Positions 40,222 through 50,998 of a DNA stretch of 64,000 nt are shown piece by piece. The stretch's first letter is position 1; the number at the start of each line of letters is the position of its first letter. Source of the DNA: Sambucus nigra (taxonomy: Eukaryota; Streptophyta; Magnoliopsida; Dipsacales; Adoxaceae); NCBI GenBank assembly GCA_949130495.1, contig OX422219.1, positions 262,679,111-262,743,110 on the forward strand. The letters run 5' to 3'. Both the position numbers and the translations under genes were made by a program. The notes beneath the pieces were generated by a model, which saw only the letters and a program-made list of their open reading frames with translations, made no database searches and was not told where the DNA came from.

Positions 40222-41010
40222 TGTGATAACCCGCATTTTTAAAGAATTAAAAATGAATTATATGGTTAAAATTTAAATTACACGTGTGACGTAATTTAAT
40301 GGAACATAACTATGATGGGTTGATTGAATTATTAATCGGAGAGAAATGACAAATTATTACTGAAAAAAATTACAAAGTGAATAGTAATTATATAATTGAT
40401 ATCATAAGTGACCGTGATGTGATATCACAACCAAATGTTGTGAGTCGACTAAATAAGGTGGAGATAGAAAATAAATTATGAGTAATCTAGATGATGATTG
40501 TGAGGTTACGGTTGAGTCCAGAAGGGTCGAAATAGTTAAAATAGTATACCCGGGTGTAGGGGTGGCAATTCGGGTTAGTCGTGTCATTTTCGGGTCGCGT
40601 TTATTTTTATTTGAGTATAAGTTTTGAGCAGTTTTAAATCTATACAAGCTAATCGTATCAAGTTCGGGTCATTTCGGGTTATTACCATAAACGGGTTATC
40701 GTGTCAAAAATTTCCAGCCCTACCGGTGTGTAGTTTGAGTCCCGGGGTAGTTTTAGACATAATTGACAACCCGAGAGGGCCTTTTAGTCATTTTATAACT
40801 TAGGGTTAAGGAAATTTCGGGATTTTGAGTATTATATATAGTTGTGCTGATGTGAGGCTAGGGTAAATAGATTAGAAAACAAGTGGAGGTTAGTAGAGAG
40901 GAGACAAAGAGTTTTCTTGGAGCTCAAGCAAGGCTTTTATAGAATGCAAGCTCAATTTAGCATCACAACCACTCTTGGAGAAAGGATTTGAAGAGAAGCT
41001 TCATCAAAGG
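40222..41010 (+). mobile_element. Gypsy element B, 3' LTR, first part
   Basis: Matches 10735-11345 and, downstream, 1-200. It contains a 164-bp insertion (40558-40721) not present in the 5' LTR and ends at the AAAGG target site (41006-41010) of element C. Resumes at 55292. Confidence 0.87.
40558..40721. mobile_element. Small MITE-like insertion (hAT-type features)
   Basis: 164 bp absent from the B 5' LTR at about 11072. Ends are AGGGGTGG and CCAGCCCT, imperfect inverted repeats (AGGGGTGG versus AGGGCTGG). Flanks CCGGGTGT and ACCGGTGT agree at 6 of 8 positions, fitting an 8-bp target duplication. The interior repeats CGGGT-type motifs. No coding capacity. Confidence 0.6.
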
Positions 41011-41597
41011 TGTTAACGAAAATGTATTTTATCCCTAATTAAATTGGTTTAATTAATATACATTTTAGTTTAACCTAATATATTGATTTTGATGATTCCA
41101 AACATTTTTTTTGGTTATTCTATATATATTCATTATTGTATAAATCTTGCCTCGACTCTACTCAACGATATATCCGAGTAAAGGTATTCATGTATGTTGC
41201 ACATTTGCACTTGACACATTAGGAACACATGCATATTTCTTGATCTATGATTTTTAACTGTGTGACTAATTATCTATTCTTAAAATAAATTTCTGTTTAG
41301 AATAATTTTTTTTTGTTTCAAAATAATTTCGGTATTATTTTCTAAACAAAAAATAGAATTGCTTTTAAAACCTATTTTATATATGATATGTGAGTATGTT
41401 TGCGTGGACTAATTTCTGTCATATGAAATTATATTGTGTTGCCTTTATAATAATGTATTGGCCAAGTATGACCTAAGCATGTCATCCTATAGATATTACC
41501 TGTTGCTCCTGTTAGTTTTATTAGGAGTTATATCATGTCTGATTTGTTATTTGGAAGCCATACCTTTTGTCTTAAGTAATTTCAGCTTTTACACTGT

Positions 41598-41614
41598 TTT
41601 CTTCCTATTATATT
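41598..41614. repeat. 17-bp target site duplication of LINE L1 (left copy)
   Basis: TTTCTTCCTATTATATT here and at 47183-47199. The single-copy, unoccupied site is in the other LTR near 53202-53219. Confidence 0.93.
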
Positions 41615-41750
41615 TTTTTTTGGGAAAGATTGAGAATATATAAAAAACTAAGAATTTACATAGGAAAAAACCTTAACAAATGAAAAGGACCCCAGGGCAT
41701 ACCCCAAAGGCAAACAAAACGAACAAGAATAGCCAAAACTAGACTAATCC

Positions 41751-44700
41751 TTAGTACAGAAGTCTATCTTCAGGAATGTTCCAGTACATACAAGCCATCC
41801 AATTTGCATAGTTCCTTCTGTCCTTCTTCCAAGTAAGCACTTTTGCTCGAACCATGTTTTCAATGCCCTTCACAATGGAGTCAAGGGAATTGGAGACATG
41901 CTTGAAGCATCTAGCATTCCTTTCCATCCAAATGCAGTAGATAGTAGTAGTAAAGGATAAGGATCTTATCTTATCGCATAGAGTCTTCGTAGAGTGGTTA
42001 ATAGTAGCCATATCCAACTCACTCTTTAAATCCAGGGTATCCCTATAGCATTGGTTTCTTAGCCACACCTCTTGCCATATACTTTTACTAAGGCTGCACT
42101 GAGTGAACAAGTGGTTATATGTCTCCCTCTCATTCCCACATAGCTCACATAGGTCATCCATAGAAACCCCCCATTCATGTAGATTAACTTTAGTGTTGAT
42201 GGCCCTCCTAACCACCAACCAGGTAATGAAAGAGCATTTAGGGATGCAAACCTTACTCCACACAAACTTGCTCCAGTTAACCATAGGCTTATGAGCCTTT
42301 AAAAGATCCCAAGCAGAAGCTATGGTGAACTTCCCATTATTAGAGGGCAGCCACACAACACTATCATTTGCATCCTGAATAGTAGGAAGAATAGCATTCT
42401 TAACTTCATTCAGCTCCCAAGTCACAGTTGAAGGTCATCTCCACTCCAAGTGGTGGATAAAATCAGAAACTTTTGCTTTTAGATTACTAGCAGAGTCATA
42501 CACAATGTTTCCCCCATATAAGGGGTGCAGCGGGCCATTAGGGTGCCAATTATCAAACCACATAAAAGCATGATTTCCATTCCCAATGATGGTCTTTATT
42601 TTGCTTCTAAACTTCTCTCTGCTCTTGAGGATTTTCCTCCAGCTCCAAGAAGAATCATTTGGGATACTCAGAGCCCAGATGCTCCTTTCCTTGATCTTAT
42701 AAATGTTGCACCATTTGATCCATAGGCTGTCCTTCTTACTACATAGATTCCACAAGTGCTTAGCCATAGCTGCTCTGTTCCAAGTCTCTAGACACTTGAT
42801 ATTTAGCCCCCCCTCATCCAGAGATACACAAATATCCTTCCAAGCAACTTTAGCCCCTTTGCTATTAGCCTCATCCCCTTTCCATAAGTAATTCCTCATG
42901 ATCTGCTCAATTTTATTAATGATGCTCTTGGGCAGGATAAAAATGCTTGCCCAATACACTTGGATGCTGAAAATCACAGTCTTCACAAGGAGGAGCCTAC
43001 CTGCAAAACTCAGGAATTTATTAGTCCAACATCTGGTTCTCATAGTTATCCTTTCCACCAAGTGGGAGCAATCCTCCTTCTTCAGCCTAGTTGTGATGAG
43101 AGGAACCCCCAGATATTTGAAAGGAGGGGAGCTGTGCTGTATTCCCAGAATACAGGAGATCTCCTGAATCCCATCCACATTAACCCCTGCAGTGAAGAGG
43201 CTTCTCTTCTCCATGTTGACCTTAAGCCCAGATAAAGAGCTGAACTCCGATATGGCCTCCTTCACAATGCTGCAAGACACCCTGTCCCCACCAGCAAAAA
43301 CTATCAGATCATCAGCAAAACTAAGGTGGGTAAGGGCCATCTCCTTGCACCTGGGGTGATAACTGAACAGGTCTGATTCAGCAGCTTTTGAAATAATCCC
43401 AGAGAAAGCCTCCATCACCAGCAGGAAAAGATATGGAAAGAGAGGGTCTCCCTGCCTGAGCCCTCTATTCCCATGAAAGAACCCATTCAGTTCCCCATTC
43501 AGATCAATGGAGAACCTGGTAGTAGTCACACACTTGGAGATCCACCCAATGACTTTGGGGGGGAAGCCAACATGAGTCAATAGCTGCAACAGGAAGTCCC
43601 AGCTCACTGTATCATAGGCTTTAAGAATATCTATCTTAATTGCACATCTAGGAGGGTTAGAGTCCCTATGATAATTTCTCATTAACTCTTGTAATAGCAG
43701 GACGTTATCAGCTATGGATCTGCCTTCAACAAAGGCAGATTGATTATTACTAATGAGGTCTGGCATCATCTTCTTAAGCCTGCAAGTAATAACTTTGGAG
43801 ATGCACTTGTACAAGGTGTTGCAGCACGATATAGGTCTGAAGTCCCTCATACTTCTAGGGGCTGCAACCTTAGGAATCAAAACCAAGCTGGTACAGTTCC
43901 ACTGGTTGAAGAAACTCCCATTATCGAAAAAGAATTTTATAGCCTCACATACCTCTTCCCCAACAAGCTGCCAATTCATTTTAAAGAAATAACTGTTAAA
44001 GCCATCCGGACCAGGGGCTTTATCAGACCCAATTCCAAACATTGCCTCTTTGATTTCATCATGAGTGACCTCTTTCTCCAATAACTCAGCTTGATCAGAG
44101 GTGAGCTTATTCTTAATCACCTCCCCCAAAACAGTGTTAGCATCAATACATCGCGACCTATTCCCTAATAAGTTCCCAAAAAATTTCACAGCTTCTCCAG
44201 CCACCTGCTCTTTCCCTTCAATTCTCACACCATGATCATCATCAATGCTCAATATTTTCCTTCTAGCCACATTTTGATTTACTTTCTTATGAAAGAAAGT
44301 ATTATTTTGGTCACCCAGCTGCGACCATTTAACTCTGGCCTTCTGTCTAAGGAAAGACTCCTCCTCATTCCTAAGCTTAGCATATGTGATTCTCATCGCC
44401 TTAGCAGCATCCTGCTTCTCCCTATTAGCACCATCTCTGTCCAGTTCACTTTGGATAGCATCAAGCTTAGACTTGGAATCAGCAACCATTGCAGAAATCT
44501 TGTTATAGAACTTCCTATTAAAGTGCTTCAAAGAGGCCTTGACTCTATTCAGTTTCTTGAAGAGCTTCTGCATTGGGTTCCCATCCACATCAACATCCCA
44601 AGCTTCAATGATAGTAGGCATAAACTCATCGTGATTCATCCAGAAGTTGAAGAACTTGAAAGGCTTAGGTCTCTAAGTAATAGTGTTATCCATAATGGTG

Positions 44701-45401
44701 ATAATGGGACTGTGGTCTGAAATTCCACAAGGAAGGGTAATAGCTTGTGAATTTGGGAAGAGAGCAGCCCACCTATCATTGTGTATGACTCTATCAATCC
44801 TCGATTGAACATTATTTTCACCCCTCTGATTCCTATTCCAGGTAAACCATAACCCACTATTGACCATATCATCCGCATTTAGCTCATTCAAACAATCATT
44901 AAACTCCACAGCAGCAGCTCTGTCAATACCCAACACTCCCATTTTTTCCTCCTGGCATCTGACCACATTAAAATCCCCCATTAGAATCCAAGGCCCATCA
45001 TTAACCACCATTTTATTTTCTCTAAGGAAAGTCCAAAGGCATCTCCTCTGCTCAGGAAGGTTTTCCCCATATATGAAGGTAGCATGGAAGGAGTAGCTGG
45101 TACCAATGACATTTACAAGGCAGAACAGGGCATGTCTATGAGTGTAGATCACCTCAATCTTCAGAATATTTGGGTTCCAGCCCACAATCACTCTATCCAC
45201 ACCCCCATCCGTGGGGCAATTATGGATAAACTCCCAATGATAGAAGCAAGAACTTTTAATGGTCTCCATATTGTTCCTTCTAATCTTTGTTTCCACAAGA
45301 CTGATAAGGTCTAATCTATTATCCTTTATTAGCTTAACCACCTCCACCTGCTTATGGGGAGCATTAAGGCCCCTTATATTCCATGTACCCATTCTGGTCA
45401 T
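41751..45401 (-). pseudogene. L1 ORF2: endonuclease, reverse transcriptase, zf-RVT (two in-frame stops)
   Basis: About 1,217 codons in a single frame, interrupted only by TAG at 44673-44675 and TGA at 42435-42437. Domains in order: APE-type endonuclease (45401-44676; WNIRGLN, LVETK, MGDFNVV, SDHSPI all kept), reverse transcriptase (about 44600-43000; DFRPISCCN, GLRQGDPLFP, catalytic FADD kept), and a C-terminal zf-RVT domain (42425-41751; CELC then H..C). Family role: nick target DNA and prime reverse transcription from it. Its ATG overlaps the ORF1 stop as ATGA. With catalytic motifs intact but two nonsense codons, full-length protein cannot be made. Confidence 0.92.
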
Positions 45402-47038
45402 CTAAACTTCTTAACTTTGTTACCTGATTTCTTCTTCACTTTCTTGTTACTCCCAGGTAACTCATTGCCTCCACCTTTGTCACCTCCCCTTTCCAGCCCC
45501 TTGTCAAGTTCATCAACTGCCTTAATCTTAAGGACCAAGCCAGCAGGTGCAGGAGTGGACATTTGAGGATCTTCAATCTCAATCTCCAAAATATCAAAAG
45601 GATTGGGGGAATTTATGCTCTTATCCCCTTCTTCTAACACTGGCTTAGTAACTACCTCAGGCTGCCCTGCTACTGGATCATTCCTGGCATTAGGAACTAG
45701 ATTGATCCCTTCATCGGCCTGGACTTCTTTTGGTTTTGTTGCCCTCTTGTCATTATGGTTCTTATTGGTTGTGTAATGCACTTGGGTCCACTCCTCTTCT
45801 AAGGCCTTCTGAATCTCAGTCTGACTTTTGAAAGGATACATCATCTCTTTGTTGTTAGTTGCCACCCATGCCTTCTTGGCCTTCTGACAATTGAGGAGAT
45901 CATGACCAAAAATGCCACATTTGATACACGATGGAGGTTTTTCTTGGTACTCAACTGCAACCACAGCAATGGACCCATCCTCCATTTTAACATCAATGGT
46001 CCTTGGGTAATCTCCCATGACTTTTAACTCAACACATATCCTAGCAAAACTGATTTTCTGCATTCCTTCAGTTGTAGTATCAGCATACATTGGTATTCCA
46101 ACTGAGCTAGCCACATAGCTCAGCCCCTCCTCTGTCCATAACTGGACAGGAATGTCATGAAATTTGACCCAGACAGGAATCACAGAAGTGGAGTCTTTGC
46201 TGAAAGAGAAGTTTGGAGCCCATTTTTGGATGATAATTGGGTTCCCCACAAAATGCCATGGGCCATTGTCAATTACCTCATCCCTCATATTAGCATTATC
46301 AAACATAAAGAAATAGAAACCATTGTTGTGACCCACAATCTGTTTTAGGCGAAACTTGTTCCATAACTTATGTGCTATATTGCAAACTAAGGTGTAAGGT
46401 AATTTCCTTCCCAGAAAGCAACCCACCATGCTATTCTCCCATTTAGCATATCCATTAGCTGCTATCTCCACTGGAGGGGCCACAGTGATCCTGTTACCAG
46501 AAATAGAGGGGGGATGATATGTGAGTCGAAGCTTGGGGCATCTCTTATTGGCAACAACATCCTTCCAAGATTTCTCCACAGCCTTGGGGGAGCTTGGAAT
46601 AGGTCCACTTCTAATACAATCCCCTGCTTCTTGCCTTATCCCTCTCTTAACTCCATCCCCAGTAATGGAGGAGTCCTTGCTTTCATTTATGGCTCTTCCA
46701 TGTTGCAGAACATCCTCATACGAGAACCCTTTATGCTTCATGAATTCCTTGTACATCTCTACAATCTTAGAGTCCTGAATCGTATCTTCTAAGGCAACAA
46801 TTTGTCCCTCTTCATTTTCTTCCTTGTCAATTGAATATTGAATATCAATCGGATCAGACTCCATTCCTAGGCCGCTATCTTGATTGGAGGGAAATCTCAC
46901 TGCATCAAAAGGAACAAATCTAGCAACTTCCAAAGGGGGGGTACGCCTCTGGGAGTTCCCATCCGTGTGCGAGGACTTTTGGGAAGGGATAGGGTTACGA
47001 GCCCACCCACCACGAATGGCCGGAGGTAGTTTGTTCAT
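45398..47038 (-). CDS. L1 ORF1: DUF4283 / CCHC RNA-binding protein
   Basis: Intact 546-aa frame. An N-terminal disordered part is followed by a DUF4283-type domain at about residues 205-330 (ENSMVGCFLGRKLPY, GPWHFVGNPIIIQKW, VIPVWVKFHDIPVQLW). A CCHC knuckle follows near residue 370 (CIKCGIFGHDLLNC), then a long charged C-terminus ending in Lys-rich sequence. This is the standard plant L1 ORF1 plan. The protein is expected to coat the element RNA. The stop overlaps the ORF2 start by four bases, suggesting termination-reinitiation. No internal lesion seen. Confidence 0.92.
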   Translation of the reverse strand: MNKLPPAIRGGWARNPIPSQKSSHTDGNSQRRTPPLEVARFVPFDAVRFPSNQDSGLGMESDPIDIQYSIDKEENEEGQIVALEDTIQDSKIVEMYKEFMKHKGFSYEDVLQHGRAINESKDSSITGDGVKRGIRQEAGDCIRSGPIPSSPKAVEKSWKDVVANKRCPKLRLTYHPPSISGNRITVAPPVEIAANGYAKWENSMVGCFLGRKLPYTLVCNIAHKLWNKFRLKQIVGHNNGFYFFMFDNANMRDEVIDNGPWHFVGNPIIIQKWAPNFSFSKDSTSVIPVWVKFHDIPVQLWTEEGLSYVASSVGIPMYADTTTEGMQKISFARICVELKVMGDYPRTIDVKMEDGSIAVVAVEYQEKPPSCIKCGIFGHDLLNCQKAKKAWVATNNKEMMYPFKSQTEIQKALEEEWTQVHYTTNKNHNDKRATKPKEVQADEGINLVPNARNDPVAGQPEVVTKPVLEEGDKSINSPNPFDILEIEIEDPQMSTPAPAGLVLKIKAVDELDKGLERGGDKGGGNELPGSNKKVKKKSGNKVKKFR

Positions 47039-47182
47039 GGTAGCCTATAGGTTAAGGTGGCCGGAGGTAGAATGATAGGGTAAGGCGGTGGTCGTTTTAG
47101 GGTTGTATTTGGTTGAAGGTTTTTTAGAGAGAAGCGGGAGCATTTTCAAGTTTTTTTATCCTTGTTCTCCTAAGCTATGTTG

Positions 47183-47199
47183 TTTCTTCCTATTATATT
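47183..47199. repeat. 17-bp target site duplication of LINE L1 (right copy)
   Basis: Identical to 41598-41614; after it the C 5' LTR resumes. Confidence 0.93.
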
Positions 47200-49251
47200 A
47201 GGACTAGTAAATCCGATCCGATTTAACCATTAGGTTTATTTCCAAGATTTTTAGCTTTTGAACAAGGTTTAGTACCCGATTAGACCCTATCAGTACATCC
47301 GTCCTTTATGGATTGGACAAGGACCTGCTTAGTACATGCGTCCATAAGTTTTGTTGAAATAGGCTGATTTGATATTATAGACATGCCCTATAGCCTTTGT
47401 AGTTGGCGTGCGGTTTTGACTTGCCTAGTAGAGTTCGTTCTTAACAGTAGGACGATTTGTCCAACTAAAATTGTCCTGTCCATTTCGTCACTTAGTGTGA
47501 CTTGGATAGACTTTCGGCCATATTCTTTGAAACAGCCTTTGGATACAAGTTCAACCGAGATCTTTTTATACCCGAGATCTTTTAGGTGGCATACTAGATG
47601 GTTGCTTTTTCTGACCCAAACATGACCATTGCAGGTCATAAGTGTTTTATCCTATGCACAACACATCTTTGGGTCCTCTTTTTTTTTACTGCGTCAGCTG
47701 GCCTTAGGCCCTCACTAAGCGACGCCGCTCTCTCCTCTCTTTCTCTGTTTGAATGATAGTACTCATATATATATGTTTGCATGTGTGTACCTCTCTTGAG
47801 TTTTACCACTGTTACACGATAATTTCTTGTCCGTCATGTCTGGCCGAATAAATAGTTGGATTACCACTGCTACTTACTATTTCAAATGAATTTAAATATC
47901 TGTCCGATTTTTTTTTTATCCATCCAAAATTATCTTTATATATATTTGTCAGAAATTTATTTTCATATCTGTTCTGAATATTTTTATATCTGTGTGGGAT
48001 ATATTTTTTTTTGGTACTTATACTTACTTTGTGCCATTTATTATCTTGACAGAAAAATGTACTTTAATGTATATATCCTTTACACATTAGATATTTCTAT
48101 TTGCATGTGGACTAATATTTTTGCAGATCCATATATACACAAATGAGGATACTGAGTGATGTATCTTTCAGACTACACATTTTCAGCATACCACTTCCAT
48201 ACTACACAACTACATTTTTTTATGGAGAAGATAAAAACATAGTATCTGTATATCAGATTCTGAAATGATTTTGAAGCTACAGCATCTCAGCAACATCAGG
48301 AGCATTTAATGCTCAATATGTTGTGTCTAACAGCTAGTTATCTCAAGACACATTTAAAGCTGTGAGAGATCCATTGAAGTCATGCAGCAGAACAAGAACG
48401 AAAATATGAGACAGACTTGAAATATTATTGAGAGCATTTAGTTTACTACTCAGCTACACATTCAAGAGAGCAATAAATTTTATCATCTGCTCAAATCATT
48501 GAAGAAGAAGACTTGTGACTACTTCAACATCATTTATTGAAGTCTGATTCAAGAAGGAGAAACTCAGATTACAAATTGTATTTTAAGGAGTTTCAGTATT
48601 GTATCTTGTACTACAAAAATTCAGATTTGTTGTGAAGCTTTGTTGAAGCTTCGGTTTGTATCGGTAATTGGTTCCTACCCGTAAGTGGGCCACGGGGTTT
48701 GAAGCTCGGAGTTAGCTTGCAAACATTTGTACGCGGTGGTTTGATCCTACCCGCAAGTGGATCAGGTTTAGTGAAGCGCAAAGGAGACAGGGGCTCTAGG
48801 CGCGTGGACGTAGGCCGGGATTTGGCCGAACCACGTTAAATACTGGTGTCATTTATTTTCGCACTATTATTTATTTATTTGCGCATGCTTGCTAGAGTTA
48901 ATATTTTAAGCACAATATCTTGCAAATAAATTAATTCCGAAACTTAACTAAATTAATTTTAAGGGTAACACAATTATTTTTTATTAAATAATTAATTTCA
49001 AAATTTTATTTAATATCAAATACGAAAATTAGTTTAATATTTCTAGTGTATTATAATCTGTATCCCTAGTTGTTTATAATCTGTTGATTGCATGTATTTG
49101 ATATTGTTGAACTTATTATTTAATAGTCTTATTAATCTGAAATTTTATTTAAAGTAATTTAAACTTAATATTTTTCTGAAATCTTAATTTGACTTAAAAG
49201 ATTGTAAAAACTCAATTCACCCCCCCTCTTGATTATTATCTGGGCAACAAT

Positions 49252-49263
49252 TGGTATCAGAGC
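49252..49263 (+). other. Primer binding site of element C
   Basis: TGGTATCAGAGC two bases after the 5' LTR end, initiator tRNA-Met type. Confidence 0.9.
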
Positions 49264-49315
49264 TAGTGCTCTTCTTATTTATTTTTAGATTTAACAATCT
49301 TAGAGTTAAAGATCA

Positions 49316-50998
49316 ATGGCATATGTTACTACATCACTTGGTGAAGGTCAATCTATTTTTAAACCTCCTCTATTTTCTGGAAAAGATTATAGTTATTGGA
49401 AAAATAGAATTAAATATTTTATTCAGTCACATGATTATGAAGTTTGGAAAGTTGTCATGAATGGTCCCTATATTCCTATTAAAATGGTAAATAATGCTTC
49501 TGTTCCTAAAGAAGAAAATGAATGGAATGATGTTGATATTAGAAAAATTCAAATAAATGCTAAAGCTATGAATATTTTGCATTGTTCACTTGATGTAATT
49601 GAATATAACAGAATTTGTTGTTGTGAATCTGCTAAAGAAATTTGGGATAGACTAGAAGTTACTTATGAAGGAACTAGTCAAGTTAAAGAAGATAAAATTA
49701 GTATGCTTGTTCATAATTATGAGTTATTTAAGATGATGTATGATGAATCTATTTCTGATATGTTCACTAGGTTCACTAATATTATTAATGGTCTTAAATC
49801 TCTTGGCAAATCTTATACTGACTCTGAATTAGTGAATAAGATTCTCAGGTCATTACCGGCGAATTGGATGACCAAAAAGTTAGCTATCAAGGAAGCAATT
49901 AGAGAAAGACCTATCTCTCTTGATGAGCTATTGGGTTCCTTAATCACCCATGAAATGGAACTTAAGGAATTTGTTGAAGAAGAGAAACCAAAAGCAAACA
50001 AAATTATTGCTCTCAAATCTTCAAGCAAAAATATAGAAAGTGAAGATGATGATGATGATAATATTTCCCTATTGGCTAAACATTTCAAAAAATATCTCAA
50101 TTCTAAAAAGAAAGCCAAGGAAAGGAGAAAGAAACATTTTTCAAAAGAATTCAATGATGATCATCAATCCAAATCTGAACCAAGATGCTATCATTGTGAT
50201 GAAGTTGGACACATTAAGTCGAATTGCCCAAAATATAAGAAAGGGAAGAAGGCATTGAAAGCCACAACATGGAGTGACTCTGACACAGGCTCTTCTGATG
50301 AAGATTCGAATGAAAATGAAGCTGCTCATTTATGTTACATGGCTATGGAAAATGGGGTACATTCTAACCCTAACTCTAGTGATAGTGATAATGATGAAGT
50401 TGATGATTATGAAGTTTTACAAAACGTTTTTGATGAATTATGTGAAAGTTTTGAAGAACTTAAAAATAAATATATTAAACTTAAGAAATCTCATTCATTA
50501 GTTTCAACTAAATATGATTATATGTCATATGATTTTGATGAGTTGAAATTAGAAAATGAATCCTTGAAAAATGAAATTAAATCTTTGAAAAAGGAAAAAT
50601 CTGTTATTGTCACTTCTCCTCTTGAAATTAAAAATATTGAGTTAAAAAGGGAGATTGAATATTTAAAGAAATCATTAGATACTTTTACAAAAGGAAATGA
50701 ATATTTTCATAAAATTGTTGAGACACAAAGGATTCGATTTAATAATAATGGTATTGGATATGATGAAAGAAATGAGAAAAAGACTTATTCCAATTTATTG
50801 AAATTTGATGCTTCATCTAGTCTACCTAATTATTTATGCTCTTATTGTGGTAGACACACACATTTTTCAGATTTGTGTCCATATAAATTTAGAAAAAGAA
50901 AATTGGCATGGATTCCTAAAGGAACCAAGATGTATACTAACCCCTATGGACCTAACACATTTTGGGTACCAAAAGAGAAAATTTTCAAAGTTGTGTAG
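49316..50998 (+). CDS. Element C Gag polyprotein (copia, SIRE-like), intact
   Basis: 560 aa without a stop or frameshift. Residues about 15-215 are the copia Gag domain (UBN2/Retrotran_gag type: FSGKDYSYWKNRIKYFI, AKEIWDRLEVTYEG, ILRSLPANW). A Glu/Asp run follows. Residues 291-304 form a CCHC knuckle (CYHCDEVGHIKSNC). Residues about 380-475 are Lys/Glu/Leu-rich and likely coiled coil. Residues 508-521 hold a second Cys/His cluster (CSYCGRHTHFSDLC). It ends with a WVPK-type motif as in SIRE polyproteins. The frame stops there: no protease, integrase or reverse transcriptase follows. The start is fixed by the ATG 53 bases after the primer site. Confidence 0.94.
   Translation: MAYVTTSLGEGQSIFKPPLFSGKDYSYWKNRIKYFIQSHDYEVWKVVMNGPYIPIKMVNNASVPKEENEWNDVDIRKIQINAKAMNILHCSLDVIEYNRICCCESAKEIWDRLEVTYEGTSQVKEDKISMLVHNYELFKMMYDESISDMFTRFTNIINGLKSLGKSYTDSELVNKILRSLPANWMTKKLAIKEAIRERPISLDELLGSLITHEMELKEFVEEEKPKANKIIALKSSSKNIESEDDDDDNISLLAKHFKKYLNSKKKAKERRKKHFSKEFNDDHQSKSEPRCYHCDEVGHIKSNCPKYKKGKKALKATTWSDSDTGSSDEDSNENEAAHLCYMAMENGVHSNPNSSDSDNDEVDDYEVLQNVFDELCESFEELKNKYIKLKKSHSLVSTKYDYMSYDFDELKLENESLKNEIKSLKKEKSVIVTSPLEIKNIELKREIEYLKKSLDTFTKGNEYFHKIVETQRIRFNNNGIGYDERNEKKTYSNLLKFDASSSLPNYLCSYCGRHTHFSDLCPYKFRKRKLAWIPKGTKMYTNPYGPNTFWVPKEKIFKVV

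Larger units (their letters stand above)
41615..47182 (-). mobile_element. Full-length L1-type LINE (L1), inserted in reverse
   Basis: 5.57-kb insertion between perfect 17-bp target duplications. A short poly-T on the plus strand at 41615-41621 is the element's poly-A tail. On the minus strand the order is 5' UTR (about 144 bases), ORF1, ORF2, short 3' UTR (about 130 bases). Both ORFs are present end to end. Confidence 0.93.
41011..49249 (+). mobile_element. Copia element C, 5' LTR (split by LINE L1)
   Basis: TGTTAACG to GGGCAACA. Without the LINE (41615-47199 including one target copy) it is about 2.65 kb and nearly identical to 52615-55286. Conserved late LTR phrases such as GTGGACGTAGGCCGGG and GCCGAACCACGTTAAA are of SIRE type. 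Short open frames near 41434 and 47383 occur in both LTRs and are not genes. Confidence 0.93.

Noticed and set aside
42525..46792. Many plus-strand frames across the LINE (for example 43740-44084, 44232-44720)
   Set aside because: Antisense shadows of the well-supported minus-strand ORF1 and ORF2.
47383..47639. Overlapping 80- and 83-codon frames on opposite strands, repeated at 53403-53659
   Set aside because: Present twice only because both are in the LTRs of element C. No recognised domain, no sign of selection.
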